A model generated the notes under the pieces. It worked only from the letters and a program-made list of their open reading frames with translations. It did no database searches and was not told where the DNA came from. Positions 42,292 through 54,019 of a stretch of DNA of 64,000 nucleotides are shown piece by piece. The position numbers and the translations under genes were made by a program. Source of the stretch: Morella rubra (lineage: Eukaryota; Streptophyta; Magnoliopsida; Fagales; Myricaceae); NCBI GenBank assembly GCA_003952965.2, contig CM025853.1, positions 1,320,645-1,384,644 of the forward strand. Direction: 5' to 3'. The stretch's first letter is position 1. Each line of letters starts with the position of its first letter.

Positions 42292-45208
42292 AAGAATTAT
42301 TTTATTCTATCTTGCAAATGAGGTTCATGAACATGCAAAATCATTTACGCTTGCCACCCAAACTAAAGATCCTTTTCTGGATGCATATAAACTTAGATTT
42401 AAGAAACACAAAGAGTCATATGACTACTAAAAATTCAAAACTCAAATGGTGCTAACTAAATTAGTTCCCAATTATTCTCAAAATTTTGGTGATTAAGCTA
42501 GATTCAAAACTCTATTGGTGGATATCAAATTCAATTATCTCTGTTATGTGGGAATGGAGGTAGTTTTTTTTTTTTAAAGCATGGAGTGGAGGAGTTGGTG
42601 GGCTAATTCCCAAATTTTTCGAGATGACAAAATGGAACTGGACAAAGGAACATTCGCCGAAAGATGAAAGGAAGGGAATCATGAAGAAGAAGTGTACTGG
42701 TTCATAGCTCTCTGCTTTTTGACGTCTTCACCAATGGACAGAACCATCCATACGTCTCTGGAGAATGGCTTTTCTCCAGAGTACTATCGCTCCTTCAAAC
42801 AATTACCAATTTGTGAACCTGATTTCAAGCGATGCATAGGAACTTATGCTGCGTTACTAGCTTCTGATCATGTTTCAACGTTTCGTGTACGTATGCAAAT
42901 GTGAAAGGAAAACGGTATTGAGAATATTAAAAAAGAAATTAAAAAAAATATAAATACAATTTACACCCTCCAATATATAATCTTAATACTTTACAACTCA
43001 AATTATTATTTTTTATCGTATTGCAGCACCAACTATTAATTTTAGATAATTTACACCCTTGATTCGTTACATTTTTTTTGTTAACTTAAATTGATTTTTT
43101 TGCTTCTATAATTTTATTCTCATAAGATAGTAGTTGTTCAAAAAATTATAGAGATAAAATTGTTATTTCACATGTAAAATTTTATTTTCTATTCAAATTG
43201 GCTGAAAATATAGAAACTGCCTTGTTAGTAGTGATGGACCTACACCGCTAAAAGATGCGCAAAAGAAATTTAGTACCATTAAAAAATTATTGAGAGCTGG
43301 TGTTAGGAGACGGGTTCATGGTCACCTGATGGGTTGATTATTTAAACATAGATGTGAAAACCTGTGTGCACCTGTATCAAGCAATAGAGTGCACTAAAAT
43401 TGGTTGGCCACTTACTAATTTCAACTCTTATGAGGAGTTCTTTCATATTTTAGAGATTTGATAGAAGGCATTCCCCTGATATTTACAAGTTTCCCCTACT
43501 CTCCAGCACCCTGAAATTATGTCAATGACGACAGGTTACAGGACTTACTTTTTCAAAAGAACTGGACCTTAGAGATTTATTTATAGATTTTGTTATCCTA
43601 GAGACGTGTTTGTAAAGAGCCAATACTACAGGGATTTGTGATGTAATTAAGACTTCATTTATACCTTTCGTGACGTATATTATGCTCAATTTTTTTTTCT
43701 TGAAGTTTTTAAGGACAATCTTTAATAGTGTTGCCTAGGATAAGCTAAATTGTAAAAGAAATTCACGAAATACTCCAACCATATGACATCATGGACACCT
43801 GTTAAATTCTATAGAAGTGCTTGCTTTGTGGTGCTTAATCTTATTAGGACAGGAATTGCCTAAAATCGTTTGAGGTTTTTAGTGGGTGGGTTTCTTTAAA
43901 TCTCAACCAGTCTTTGTGCGGAAATTCAACAGTAAGGATTTTGAAAGTGCTTTCTCAACACTAACGAAAGCATTCCTTCATACACAATTGAAAAGTATAG
44001 ATGAGATGATTTAACTTTAATTCGTCAAAAAAAAAAAAAATTCCTCTTGATTGGCCGCATGTGACTGAAGAGAATTATTGGAGACTCCAAACTTACAATT
44101 GTGTGAAGTTTCTACTTAATAATTTGTAAGACTTATCAATCAAAGAATACTTTGGAACTCTTAAAAGTACTGATCAAAATTCCTGCAAAATGAGAACTTG
44201 ACTTTTGTTCATTGGAATATTTGTTGTGTTGACATTTCAGACCAAACAATCCCAAGGAGTTGGTCTAGGGGATCAGGACCTAGGGCCTGGAGGTGTACTT
44301 TCCCTAAGGTCGTCTTAGGTTCAAATTCTCTCAGATGCAAATAATTCATTGAACCACTACCACAGTAAAGTCGGATTGACCTGACCTGTGTGGCTTGAGG
44401 GATGCACCGACTTGAGATTTACTAGTCCATTAGGTGAGTTTCACTCCGATGGACTTACCAAGCTAAGTTTCTTCTTGTCACCCAAGCGAACAAATGTAGA
44501 CCTTAAGTCAATTAGACATGAGAAATTTTGACCCAAAAAAGGCCTCATCAGGTTATACACGGAAATCAATCTGTAATCACATTACCTCTAGGCATTACGC
44601 ATGACTCAAATTGAGGGAGTGGGCTGTTCTCGGTCCATAGGCATTAAGGCCCACTTCAACTGAAACCACACATCAAAACTTAATAAGCAAGGTCAGGAAT
44701 TTTCAGAGGCAAATGAATTTCTTGGAATTTTCTACATGAATTGTGGCGGGAGGGATTTTAAGGTAAAAAATCCTTATCATCCTCCTAATTGCAATCGCTA
44801 ATATTCTCCAAGGTCATTGGTCAATTGCATATAATTCGATTATGCATGATTGCTTTGAAGACAAAATGATTCACTCATCGTAATCTTTGCGACTTAAATG
44901 AATGAGGCAAAATTTTGTTTTAAAATCATAAGAACAATTGCTACAGAGACTTTTGAACCTAGTTAGGCGACTCATATAACTCTCATTCACATTATTGAAA
45001 ATTCACGTTTCGCCTAAATTAGCTAAATCACAAAAGAAACTCATAAATTAATATTCCAACTCCATATGACATCATGGACCAACGTCAAGTTCTATAAAAA
45101 TTGGAAAAAAGACACTGTGCACTCTAAATCATAATTCAATGTCGTTTCAGAAGTCCAAACTACTAAGTATGTAGCACCTGCTAAGAAAATGTAATGTGAT
45201 TCTTGAAA
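42292..45208. repeat. Block S, copy 2
   Basis: Near-identical to 1-2918 (offset about 42290). It contains the second flank-type repeat (42590-42915), M1 MITE (42945-43220) and SINE (44250-44530). It ends abruptly at 45208, where a fragment of the coiled-coil gene starts. Confidence 0.9.
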
Positions 45209-45270
45209 CAATCACATGTGGTTGGTCCACAGGAGAGCAGTCTGAATGTGACTAGATCCCTGCAAATAAT
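45209..45270 (-). pseudogene. Tiny coiled-coil gene fragment at the block S border
   Basis: 'cacatgtggttggtccacag' and 'gagcagtctgaa' match the Ser-rich exon (CSPVDQP...), and 'actagatccctgcaa' matches the intron next to exon beta. The two pieces are fused, with the sequence between them deleted. Confidence 0.5.
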
Positions 45271-45299
45271 GGTCATGCAAGTACTATATTCCAAACTCT

Positions 45300-46250
45300 C
45301 AATTAACTTGAAAACACTTATAACTTTGTCGTCATAGAAAGTACTTGTTAATCTCGTGGCAGAGTTAGTTAGTGCCAGAATCCCAAAGAGTTCGTCTGGA
45401 CTTAGGGGTGTATTTCCATTGAGGTCTGAGGTTTGAATTTTCTCATGTGTAAATAATTCCTTAGGCCACCCTATAATAAAATTGGACTAACCTGACCTAA
45501 GTAACTTGAGAATCTAACAGCTCGAAATTTACCAACCCGTTAGGTGAATTCCACTCCGATAAACTTGTTAGGCTGAGTTTCTTTTCGTCACCCAAGCAAG
45601 CAAATGTAGACCATAAGTCAATTGGATATTTGAGAAATTTTGACCCAAAAAAAACCTCATCAGGTTACACACGGAAATCAATCTGTGATCAAATTACCTC
45701 TACGCATTATGCATGACTCAAATCAAGGGAGTGGGCAGAACTCGGTCCGTAGGCATTAAGGCCAACTTCAACTGAAACCACACGTGTCAAAACTTAATAA
45801 GCAAGTTCAAGAATTTTCTACATGAATTGTGGCGAGAGGAATTTTAAAGTAAAAAATCCCTATCATCCTCCTAATTGCTAATATTCTCCAAGGTCTATTG
45901 CATATAATTCGATTATGATTGCTTTGAAGACAAAAGGATTCAGTCATAGTACTCTTTGCGACTTAAATGAATGAGGCACAATTTTGTTTTGAAGTTCCTA
46001 GGAACAATTGCTACAAGGACTTTGACGCTAGTTAGGCGACTCATGTAACTCTCATTCACATTATTGAAAATTCAAGTTTCGCCAAAATTAGCCAAATCAC
46101 AAAAGAAACTCACAAATTAATATTCCAACTCCATATGACATCATGGAGCAACGTCAAGTTCTATAAAAATTAGAAAAAAAGACATTGTGCACTATAAATC
46201 ATGGTTTAATGTCACTTTAGAAGTTCAAACTACTAAGTTTGTCGATGTCA
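45300..46250. repeat. Diverged third copy of the right part of block S
   Basis: Corresponds to about 1890-2880, with roughly 15-20% differences by eye, including a degraded SINE (45385-45660). It stands in tandem with the fresh copy, so an old duplication was followed by a recent one. Confidence 0.75.
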
Positions 46251-47050
46251 AATTCTCTAGCAAGCACGGCATGTTTCAAGGATTTAAATATTAAATGTGT
46301 TTTTGATTGAGGTTAGCGTGGAACTAGTTCCTAAATGGTAGACCTTAGGGCATTTAGGGTATTTAAGTTTAAAACTTAGGAGCAAGTGGGATCTAAAATA
46401 ATATTTTTAAGTTCTTGAGGGGATGAAATAGGAGCAAGGAGCTCAAAGAAAATGAAGGAAACAAAGGTAAAATTGATTAAAACTTGTCGTTATTGACGGA
46501 GGGAGGTTGAATGAGGAAGAAAATGGTTTTTTTTGTTTGCTATGTTGCCGTGGTAGAAACATTAGAAATTACTTTTATATCAGCTTTTTTAAAATTCAAT
46601 TTTGGTATGTTTTGATTGAAAAACGAGTGAGGTATGCATGTTTGAAGTTTGATGTGTAAATTGGGTAAGCTTCAAATTTTTTATCACTTATTGTAAAAAT
46701 TGTTTGAAGGGTCAATTTAGATCTGATTTTTATGGATATAGTCCCAAAACTTTAAGTTCATGAAGCCCTGCATGTTGTCAATTTAAAAGTTCACCTCTTC
46801 CTATAAATAGTGGTGATTTTATCCTTTTTTTTATTATTATTTATATATTTAGTAGGCGGCTTGGCAAAGAGGAATATTTTTTGGGTTAATGGTAACTGTA
46901 TTTCCCAAGAGCAGAGTAAAGGCAGAGCCCTTAATTACAAAGGATTACAAAACAGAGCACAAACAGGAGATTCCAGAGCCACCACCAGGCACCAAATAGC
47001 ATAAACAGCAGCGACAAGAGAGAGTTTCCATATGAGAGCCCTTAGAGAAG
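46251..47050. other. Unique AT-rich spacer with a possible retroelement end
   Basis: 46251-46800 shows no copy elsewhere in the window and no supported frame. 46826-47010, starting with a T-rich run and 'gtaactgtatttcccaagag', may be the 3' end of a LINE on the minus strand. Confidence 0.35.
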
Positions 47051-47056
47051 TACGCT

Positions 47057-47341
47057 TCAAGTCACTACAGCACCAATTGTTGCGGGGGATGCTACACTTA
47101 TCGCATAGTAAAGTCCAAATCCTTTAATTTCAAGAGCCAAATTGAAACCGTCTCTGCACTTATAATCAAATTTTCTTAATCGAGAAGTCACTCTTACCCG
47201 CTTACCCTGCATCCAAACACTTTTTATGGCTTCTTCATATACAGATAACGACACCAAGATAATATTACCTTTTAGCATGACGCAGTCAGGTAGGAGCATG
47301 GCTTCAAAAATACTTGTCATAAAGACAGACCTTACATGCAA
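47057..47341 (-). CDS. Hypothetical 94-codon frame (gene fragment H)
   Basis: MHVRSVFMTSIFEAMLLPDC and on, with a Lys/Arg-rich middle (QGKRVRVTSRLRKF). The 5' half has DNA copies at 25960-26110 and 22350-22440, where the frame is broken. Possibly an exon of an unrecognised gene; equally possible is chance. No domain is recognised. Confidence 0.25.
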   Translation of the reverse strand: MHVRSVFMTSIFEAMLLPDCVMLKGNIILVSLSVYEEAIKSVWMQGKRVRVTSRLRKFDYKCRDGFNLALEIKGFGLYYAISVASPATIGAVVT

Positions 47342-47429
47342 TGATCTGCAGCTAAAATTCTCTTAACTTTTCTACTCCCTGCTTTTTGCTCGAGTTAAGT
47401 ATGAAGTTCATATCATACTTCCACACATC

Positions 47430-47932
47430 TCCCGAACAATATTTCGGAAAATGTAAAAAGCACCTCATATCCAAATCGCAGAAATATTTTCAAGTATTCC
47501 CTCTCCAGATATACTGCATTCATACCAACATATGGCCATGGAGATGTGAGAACTTCGATCAAAAGTGCACCAAACACCTTGGTTCATTCACATTTAAAGT
47601 GTACAAAGAAGTATTTAAGAGGACTTACTGATTGAAATTTTGAGGGCTTATATTTGAGTCTTTCGAAGGGACATGAGGATTTTGCTGGCTCTGACATCTT
47701 GCTTCTTGTAGAAGCAGAGTTGCTATTCTTGATAGAAATTCCTCAAGTTTAGCAACAAGCACACCGGTTGGTCCACAGGAGAGCAGTCTGAATCTGACGA
47801 TGAAGGGCTAGTTGTACTATCCAGGTCATATAGGAGATTATTTGCCATCTGTGGACATATGCCACTGTTTGTTTTGCTTGAGTTTGAGGCAGGGAAGGAA
47901 GATCTCCTAAGCCTCGTTAAGTGCATCTGTTT
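47430..47932 (-). pseudogene. Coiled-coil gene relic R5, Ser-rich terminal exon
   Basis: The best copy of this exon: after the acceptor CAG|ATGCACTTAACG it reads HLTRLRRSSFPASNSSKT, then MANNLLYDLDSTTSPSSSDS, then DCSPVDQP; a shift follows before the NSNSASTRSQMSEP equivalent and the distal part (47430-47560). Together with beta and alpha at 48336-48569 it outlines a gene with an N-terminal coiled coil and a Ser-rich tail. The gene may be intact elsewhere in the genome. Confidence 0.55.
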
Positions 47933-48335
47933 TGGTTATACTTTTAGTAATACATTCAGAACAAAACGACCAACTTCTTTGGGAAATTACAACATGAACA
48001 CCAACTTCCTTCAGAAATTACAAGGGAACTCTTCAATGAAAAATCATAAGCTCTGCATATTGCTCATTCGACATGTATTAATGGCAGGATCATAGAGTTA
48101 TGGCCTCTGCTCTTTTTCTAAAATGTACAAATTTTCCCCTTTGAAATTCAGGTGTAAAAACTCACATTTCCTTTTTGAATTATGTAATTTAATGCAGAAG
48201 GCTACTGCTGGCTAAGGTGTTTAGATCATTCTAGACTACCAGCAAGAAAGGGAACGATTAAAGAGGGGGGCCAAGTGTTGCAAAGATTGCATTTTCTTCT
48301 GTTCGATCACTAGATCCCTGCAACCTGCTTCTTAC

Positions 48336-48425
48336 CTTTTGTTCTAGGACAACCATATCCTTCTTTAGTTTTGTAATTATCGTGTTCTTCCTTCGTATAA
48401 TGTCTTCCAACTCTGCAATCCTCTG
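48336..48425 (-). pseudogene. Coiled-coil gene exon beta, relic R5
   Basis: 90 nt, same peptide as in R2 and R4, open, with donor AAG|GTAAG at 48336/48335 and a NAGNAG acceptor. Confidence 0.6.
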
Positions 48426-48471
48426 CTACAGGGGATATAGATTAGACAAGGAAATACAACGGGAAAATTAC

Positions 48472-48569
48472 CTTCAAGCCGGCAACATCAGAAGACTGGA
48501 GTAAGGTGGTCAGCTCTTTTATGGTGGCCTCCTCTTTACAAGCCCTCTTGAGATTGTCAACGTCTTGTA
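48472..48569 (-). pseudogene. Coiled-coil gene exon alpha, relic R5, truncated by deletion
   Basis: Encodes DVDNLKRACKEEATIKEL... with donor AAG|GTAATTTT. One codon is lost relative to R2 in the Glu-Lys stretch. At the 5' side the exon runs straight into block S sequence at TCTTG, consistent with a 166-bp deletion relative to R4. Confidence 0.55.
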
Positions 48570-48749
48570 AATGAGGTTCATGAACCTTTTCTGTATGCAT
48601 ATAAACTGATTTAAGAAACACAAAGAGTCATGTGACTACTAAAAATTGAAAACTCAAATGGTGCTAACTAAATTAGTTCCCAATTATTCTCAAATTTTGG
48701 TGATTAAGTTAGATTCGAAACTCTATTGGTGGATATCAAATTCAATTAG
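48570..48749. repeat. Fragment of block S beside R5
   Basis: Matches 17-235 and 42308-42525, ending at 'tatcaaattcaatta'. It confirms that block S was originally the upstream neighbour of the coiled-coil gene. Confidence 0.75.
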
Positions 48750-49018
48750 TTTCAGCATTTTTATGTTAATGCTGAATTACTAGCATCTCTTTATCAATAC
48801 TATTATTTGGGAAGTATAGTAATAAAAATAATGACTTTTATACAAGAAAATAGATGGTAGTTAATCAAGAACGAAGCTAGGATTAGAGATTAAGGAGGGA
48901 GGTTAATTACAAAAATAGTTTGAGGGGGCACTAGGCCCCAGCTCTATCCTTGTAAATAACTTATTGGAATTAATGGTAGAGAGACATAAGGATTGAGAGG
49001 GAAAAAATAATAAATTTA
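48750..49018. other. AT-rich unique spacer
   Basis: No copies in the window and no supported gene; 'tgagggggcactaggcccca' suggests a short inverted GC patch. Confidence 0.35.
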
Positions 49019-49428
49019 GGGGTTAAATACACTTTGCACTCAATTATGAGGTTTTGATACATTACACTCCAATCTATTATTTTGTCACATTACACCCAAA
49101 CTATTTTTTTTGTCACATCTGCACCTACCAACTATTGATTTCAAGCACTTTGCACCCTCTCTTGAAAATTTTCGGTTAATTTGGAGGGAAAATGATTTTT
49201 TTGACTTACGAAATGTTATCATAACTTTTTTTTGTCAGTGACCATTTATGAGGGTAAAATCATAATTTTGGAGATCAAAAAATAAATTTCGGGCCAAGCT
49301 GACTAAAAATTTTCTGGTGCAAAGTATCCGAAATAAAAATGGTGACTACAATATGACAAAAATAATAGATATAGGTATAAAGTATCAAGATCTCTAAAAT
49401 TAAAAATAAAGAGTGCAAAATGTATTTA
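49019..49428. mobile_element. M1-type MITE with terminal inverted repeats
   Basis: Left end TTAAATACACTTTGCACTC (49023-49041) and right end GAGTGCAAAATGTATTTA (49411-49428) are inverted repeats with one mismatch. The interior has 'ttacacccaaactat' and 'accaactattgatttcaagc', matching the truncated copies at 655, 16105, 17965, 38325, 40555 and 42945. There is no transposase. A convincing target-site duplication is not visible. It is the only copy with both ends. Confidence 0.7.
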
Positions 49429-49539
49429 TCTTTAAAATCTAGTCCAAAATTTTAGAAAGAACATAGTGGAAAGATGAAAGAGTACCGTACTGGTCCATAG
49501 CTCTCTGAAGTTGATTTTAGGTTTCCTCATTGTCAGGCC

Positions 49540-50803
49540 ATGACACACTCAATCACTTGATTAACGTCTTCCAATACCACATGAAATGATCTTTCAAAGT
49601 TGGTTAGAAAAAGTGGGCCCTATTTAATAGTATAAGCACAGAGAATAATAAGGTTGGCCCGACATAATTTTGGTTTTATTTTGTGAGCTAGTAAACAGTT
49701 CATAGAATAGGCAATCGAGGACTCAACCAAAATGCGGATAGCCGTTCTCATTTTCCCATAATCTTTCCAATTTTTATCTTGTGACGATGTTTACAAACCA
49801 CCTTGATGTATAATCCTTTTGTTATGAAGTTCAAGTATTATTTATGAGGAAAAAAATAGCGTAACTGAATACGTGGAGGCTTTTAGACTTTTTTTTCTTT
49901 TGTTATTAATAAAGGAATATTACCCACACTTATGGCAGAAGAATTCAGTGGCTCCATCAAACACAATTCTTCAAATTGACAGCATAATATTATTTCCCTT
50001 GCTGTCATCAAAATTCACATTCCTTCTTAAAGTCCCTTTTTTTGCTAATAAATATGTTGTTATATTACCTTCTCTCAATGTATGAGATATCCGAAAATTA
50101 AACAAAGGAAGCAACTATATAGTTTCATCTCAATAATCCCACAAATACCACAACGTAGAAGAGCCATTTTTGAATCAAGAAACAACCAAAGTATAGTCAC
50201 ATTCCACTACTAAATTAACAATCCCCACCGCTTAATTTACACAATATTAGTCTATTAAACACAGCACGGAGTTTCTGCACAATTATTAGAACCCATGCCT
50301 TAAAAGATCAGCAATGTGTAAATTGCATTGAAAATGGAAAAACAAAAAAGTAGGATACGTATGTACACAATCATATGTATGACCTTCAAAAATAACAATT
50401 CTCATAATTTCTTTATACAACGAAAGCCTGAGTCACGCCACCTTGACTACTCGGCGGGTGGCTCATACACCAAAGGCATTTTCATAAACCCCCTCTTGCT
50501 AGTTTCTACATTCAGTCCACTGTTACCACCAGTTTGGCTTGAGAAATTGTTCCCCTTCTCAAAATCACTTCACGCATAGCCTTGGCCTCTCCTAAAATCC
50601 ACACCATTGATGTTTCCACGACGCACGTTATTTTTTTTTCTATAAGAACCACCAGATCATTAGCTCCACACCAATATTTGATTTGAAGGAGATTGCATGT
50701 CATTCAATTAAAAATTGGCAAAGATGCTTTTAGAATATTGTCTAAAAGATTCAATTAAACCACACCAAGATTCTCTATAATCAATAAAGACATTATCAAT
50801 ACA
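49540..50803. other. Repeat piece followed by unique sequence
   Basis: 49540-49790 matches 23740-24000. 49890-49960 resembles the retroelement end at 26341. 50400-50580 resembles 54340-54480 ('gccttgactacttgg'-type sequence), perhaps from one old gene. No frame is supported as a protein. Confidence 0.4.
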
Positions 50804-52680
50804 GGTTACTTGACCTTGACTTGAGAGCAAGCAGACAGGAGGCTCTATTCAATACTTTTTGTGACATAAATGAATGGGGCTCAATTTTGTTTTGAAGTTT
50901 CTAAGAACACTTTCTACGTAGACTTAATGGTATTTTTAATTAGGACTTGTTAAGCAACCAATGAGTCCCCATAATTTCAATGCGGGAAACCAAAAATCAC
51001 ACTCAATTGTCAAAAGTAAAACCTGATCTCGAACAGGTCAAGCATAATGTATGAAAGCAGGTGAACAAAAATGGTTGTCGACAACCAAACGAGCATTAAG
51101 GTCAATAATTGCCAAGAGGTTGCCATGCGTATCACACAGTTTGGGGGATAAAGTATGGCTGCTTTCAGATTACAAACCAATTTTTTTTGAAAAACAATAT
51201 GAACACCAAAGGAAAAAGGAGGATTTTTAAGAAAAAGCAAGGCTTCAAGTACCACCAACTCCGAGACCGCAGTGGGTCTCATGTCAATTGGACAAACTCC
51301 TGCTTAAATTATGGAATTTCGACCCTGATTTTTTTTTTTTTCCTGAATAGGAATTTGCTCATGAATCAAAAAAAGATGTTGCTAACAAGAACAAGCCAAA
51401 TGCATAAATATTCATCAGCATATTTCGGTCCCCAGATAATTTCACCACCTAATTCTTAAAATTTAAGCCGTATTTGAATTTGAAGTATTTATTTCAAAAT
51501 AAAAGTACTATTAAGAATACCAGGATAGCGATAACCTATTAAAATCTAAATAATTTATTTAGAGGATTTAGAGGATCCTATATACCAATTACACTTCTAA
51601 CCGCAAAAATATAGCATTATTCAATACTAATCTTTGTACGTGCAACACTCAACAGAGCGAATTGAAAAGTCAAACTTGGCTCACCTTGGAGCTCGAGGCA
51701 CTCTGACTCCTTCCTGAGCACGTCCAAGAACCCGACGGTGTAATTCGGGTCGGCAATCGACCTGAGGACGTACTACTTCTTCCCAGCGGAGTCGTTGGGC
51801 ACGATCCAAGCCTGCAACTCTGCGATCTCGTCAACACCCCTCCGAATCCGAACGAGAATAAAGGTCTATGCGGAGCTCCTCAACTATGTTGCCGGTCTGC
51901 AGAAAATTGCCGGTCCACTCGTCGGCTTTGGAGGACCCTTTGAGGCACTCGATGGAGAGAACCGTTGGGGAGGACCTTGGGTCGGAGATGGGCTGGACTC
52001 GGTCCATAGGCATTAAGCTTTTAGGGCCCACTTCAACTAAAACTCCAACCGAACCCACACCTCATTACTTATAGCAGAGCCAGTGAGCCACCAAGAGAGG
52101 AAGAGACTAGAGAGAGTGATGAGAGCAAAGTGAAAGAACTTTCAGAGGCCAATGAATTTTCTGGGATTTTCTTTGGAATTGTACAGGAGGGGTTTTATTG
52201 GTGAAAAATCCTCGTCATGATCCTAATTGTAATTTTCTGAGATTCTCATAGTCAATAAAGAAATTATGATTGTTATCTTAATGTAGCCCACTTGCTAAGA
52301 AAATGTAAATGTTGTTCTTAAAACATACTACTTGACCTTGACTTGAGAGAATGAAGACAAAGAGGATCTATTCCTCTTTGTTTTGAACTTTCTATGAACA
52401 ATTCCTACGTATAATTAAATTGTATTTTAGTTAGGATAAGTAAACTAAGCTAGCTGTTATTTTTGCCATTGAAAATTCATAGCTTTTTATTATAAGAGAA
52501 ATGCACAGAATATTTGGGCAATATGATATCATGACCACCTTCGAAATCTAGGGAAGTGATTATTTGCTACACACAATATTTGGGCAATATTATTTTGCTC
52601 CACAAAATTCGTTGCATCTGGTCTCTGTGTACCGAGTTAGATAGCTTAAAAATTGACTAGACTGAGAATCCAACAATAAG
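50804..52680. repeat. Block T, copy 2
   Basis: Counterpart of 2923-5290 with a 408-bp and a 119-bp deletion. It begins within 'acaggttacttgaccttgac', exactly where block S ends in copy 1. Confidence 0.85.
51685..52058 (-). pseudogene. Deleted copy of the conserved-protein first exon
   Basis: Starts at the same ATG (52058) and is nearly identical for 63 codons to EELRI. A 119-bp deletion between 51867 and 51868 (4361-4479 in copy 1) then shifts the frame, giving DLYSRSDSEGC and a stop. The donor AAG|GTGAG is still present at 51685. It is clearly derived from the 4184-4670 type, not the reverse. Confidence 0.75.
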
Positions 52681-52689
52681 TCTTATACA

Positions 52690-52840
52690 TTTGAACCAAT
52701 CTCATAAATATCATTTAAATCAAGGACTTACTCGCAAACACGAAGATTCGAACTCATGCTTACCTAATGAATATAATTCGTCTTAAAGTAAAAGTTCATT
52801 TTTTTAATCATTAAGCTATTGTCCTTGTATAAATTGCCTC
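52690..52840 (-). mobile_element. SINE-like tRNA-derived element
   Basis: On the minus strand an A-box-like TAGCTTAATGATT (52818-52806) and a B-box GAGTTCGAATC (52755-52745) are about 50 bases apart. The region is unrelated to the SINE in block S and is single copy here. Confidence 0.45.
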
Positions 52841-53389
52841 TGGTGAATCTAAGCAAAAATATTTCCGTTTTAGCTTTTCTAATCAATACAACCTTTAATA
52901 AAAAGGACCTAGAAGCATTTTGGATTATGAAACTTTATCTCTCTTTTTTTTTTTTTTCTAGGGAAAAAAACAGTTAGTTCTTTAAAATTGATCCAGATTC
53001 AACTAAAAAAAAGAACAAGAAAAAAGGAAACTTTTATATTTTAAACCCAATTCCATATTGCGGCCTACCATATTTTTGCTTGACATGACTTGTGGCCGTG
53101 CTTCACATGTACACATAATCTATCGCCTCCAAAGCCATTATCTTAGCGTCAAGAAGTAAAAAGAAAAAGCTTTCTAAACAAGTAGCTTGATGATAAAGAA
53201 AACCTATCTTTGTGATGACAAGTCTCGTTATCATTTGAGAAGCCCTCCTATGACATTTTAAGGATGCATAGTTTTTGAGTCTTTTTTTTTTCAATTAAGA
53301 AAATAAATAATAAAAAAAGGCATAGCGTCGTACAAATTAAGTTATAATTCAACCCTTTTATAAGTAAAGATGATGGAAACTGTTAAGAA
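52841..53389. other. AT-rich unique spacer
   Basis: Contains poly-T/A runs (52945-52958, 53283-53291) and no supported gene. A 63-codon minus-strand frame (53103-53294) has no recognisable protein features. Confidence 0.4.
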
Positions 53390-53960
53390 TTAAGATAATC
53401 TTCCTACACTCAAAGGTTCCAATCTGAACAAATTTATACTGAAAAAGGAACTCATCTGATGTCACGTCTTAAATAACTTGATCAGGTAATCCAATTGCCC
53501 GAACATGATATTTTTACCTAAACATGACTACAAGAAGTGGGCCCGATCTAATAGTATGAATATTCTGCAGACCTCCTAAGTTGTCGCACGCTTTATATAT
53601 ATAAATGCTGGTGAGCCCACTTAATAGGAACCCACACTGGAAAAGAGGTTGTCCACGAATAATTGAGGTTTCACTTTTGGTGTGTTGGTCAGACAGTTAA
53701 TAGAAGCTTCTGCAGGGGACAAGGATTGACCCAAACTAGATCAAAGTTCTGCTCTCACTTTCACGTTATCTAATTGGGTGTGTAGAATATGTGTGGAAAT
53801 ACAACATTTAAACCGCAGACACTGATTCAAGAGAACTTCTATCCACATTAAAGCATAAGTGGCCTATTAACCAACAAAAGCATTCGTTCCTCCACAGTTG
53901 AGAAGTAAAAAACAGAGGCTTCAGCTTTGAATTGTCAAATGTCAAGACAAAATGTCAAAT
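53390..53960. repeat. Shared block, copy 2 (with 25300-25850)
   Basis: Matches 25300-25850 with one added stretch (53716-53780, 'gacaaggattgacccaaact'). TATA-like TTTATATATATAAATG at 53591-53606. Confidence 0.5.
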
Positions 53961-54019
53961 AGATTTGGTATGTGACTCGTGAGAATTAGAGACCCTGAAC
54001 TTCAAATCGTGTGAAGTTT

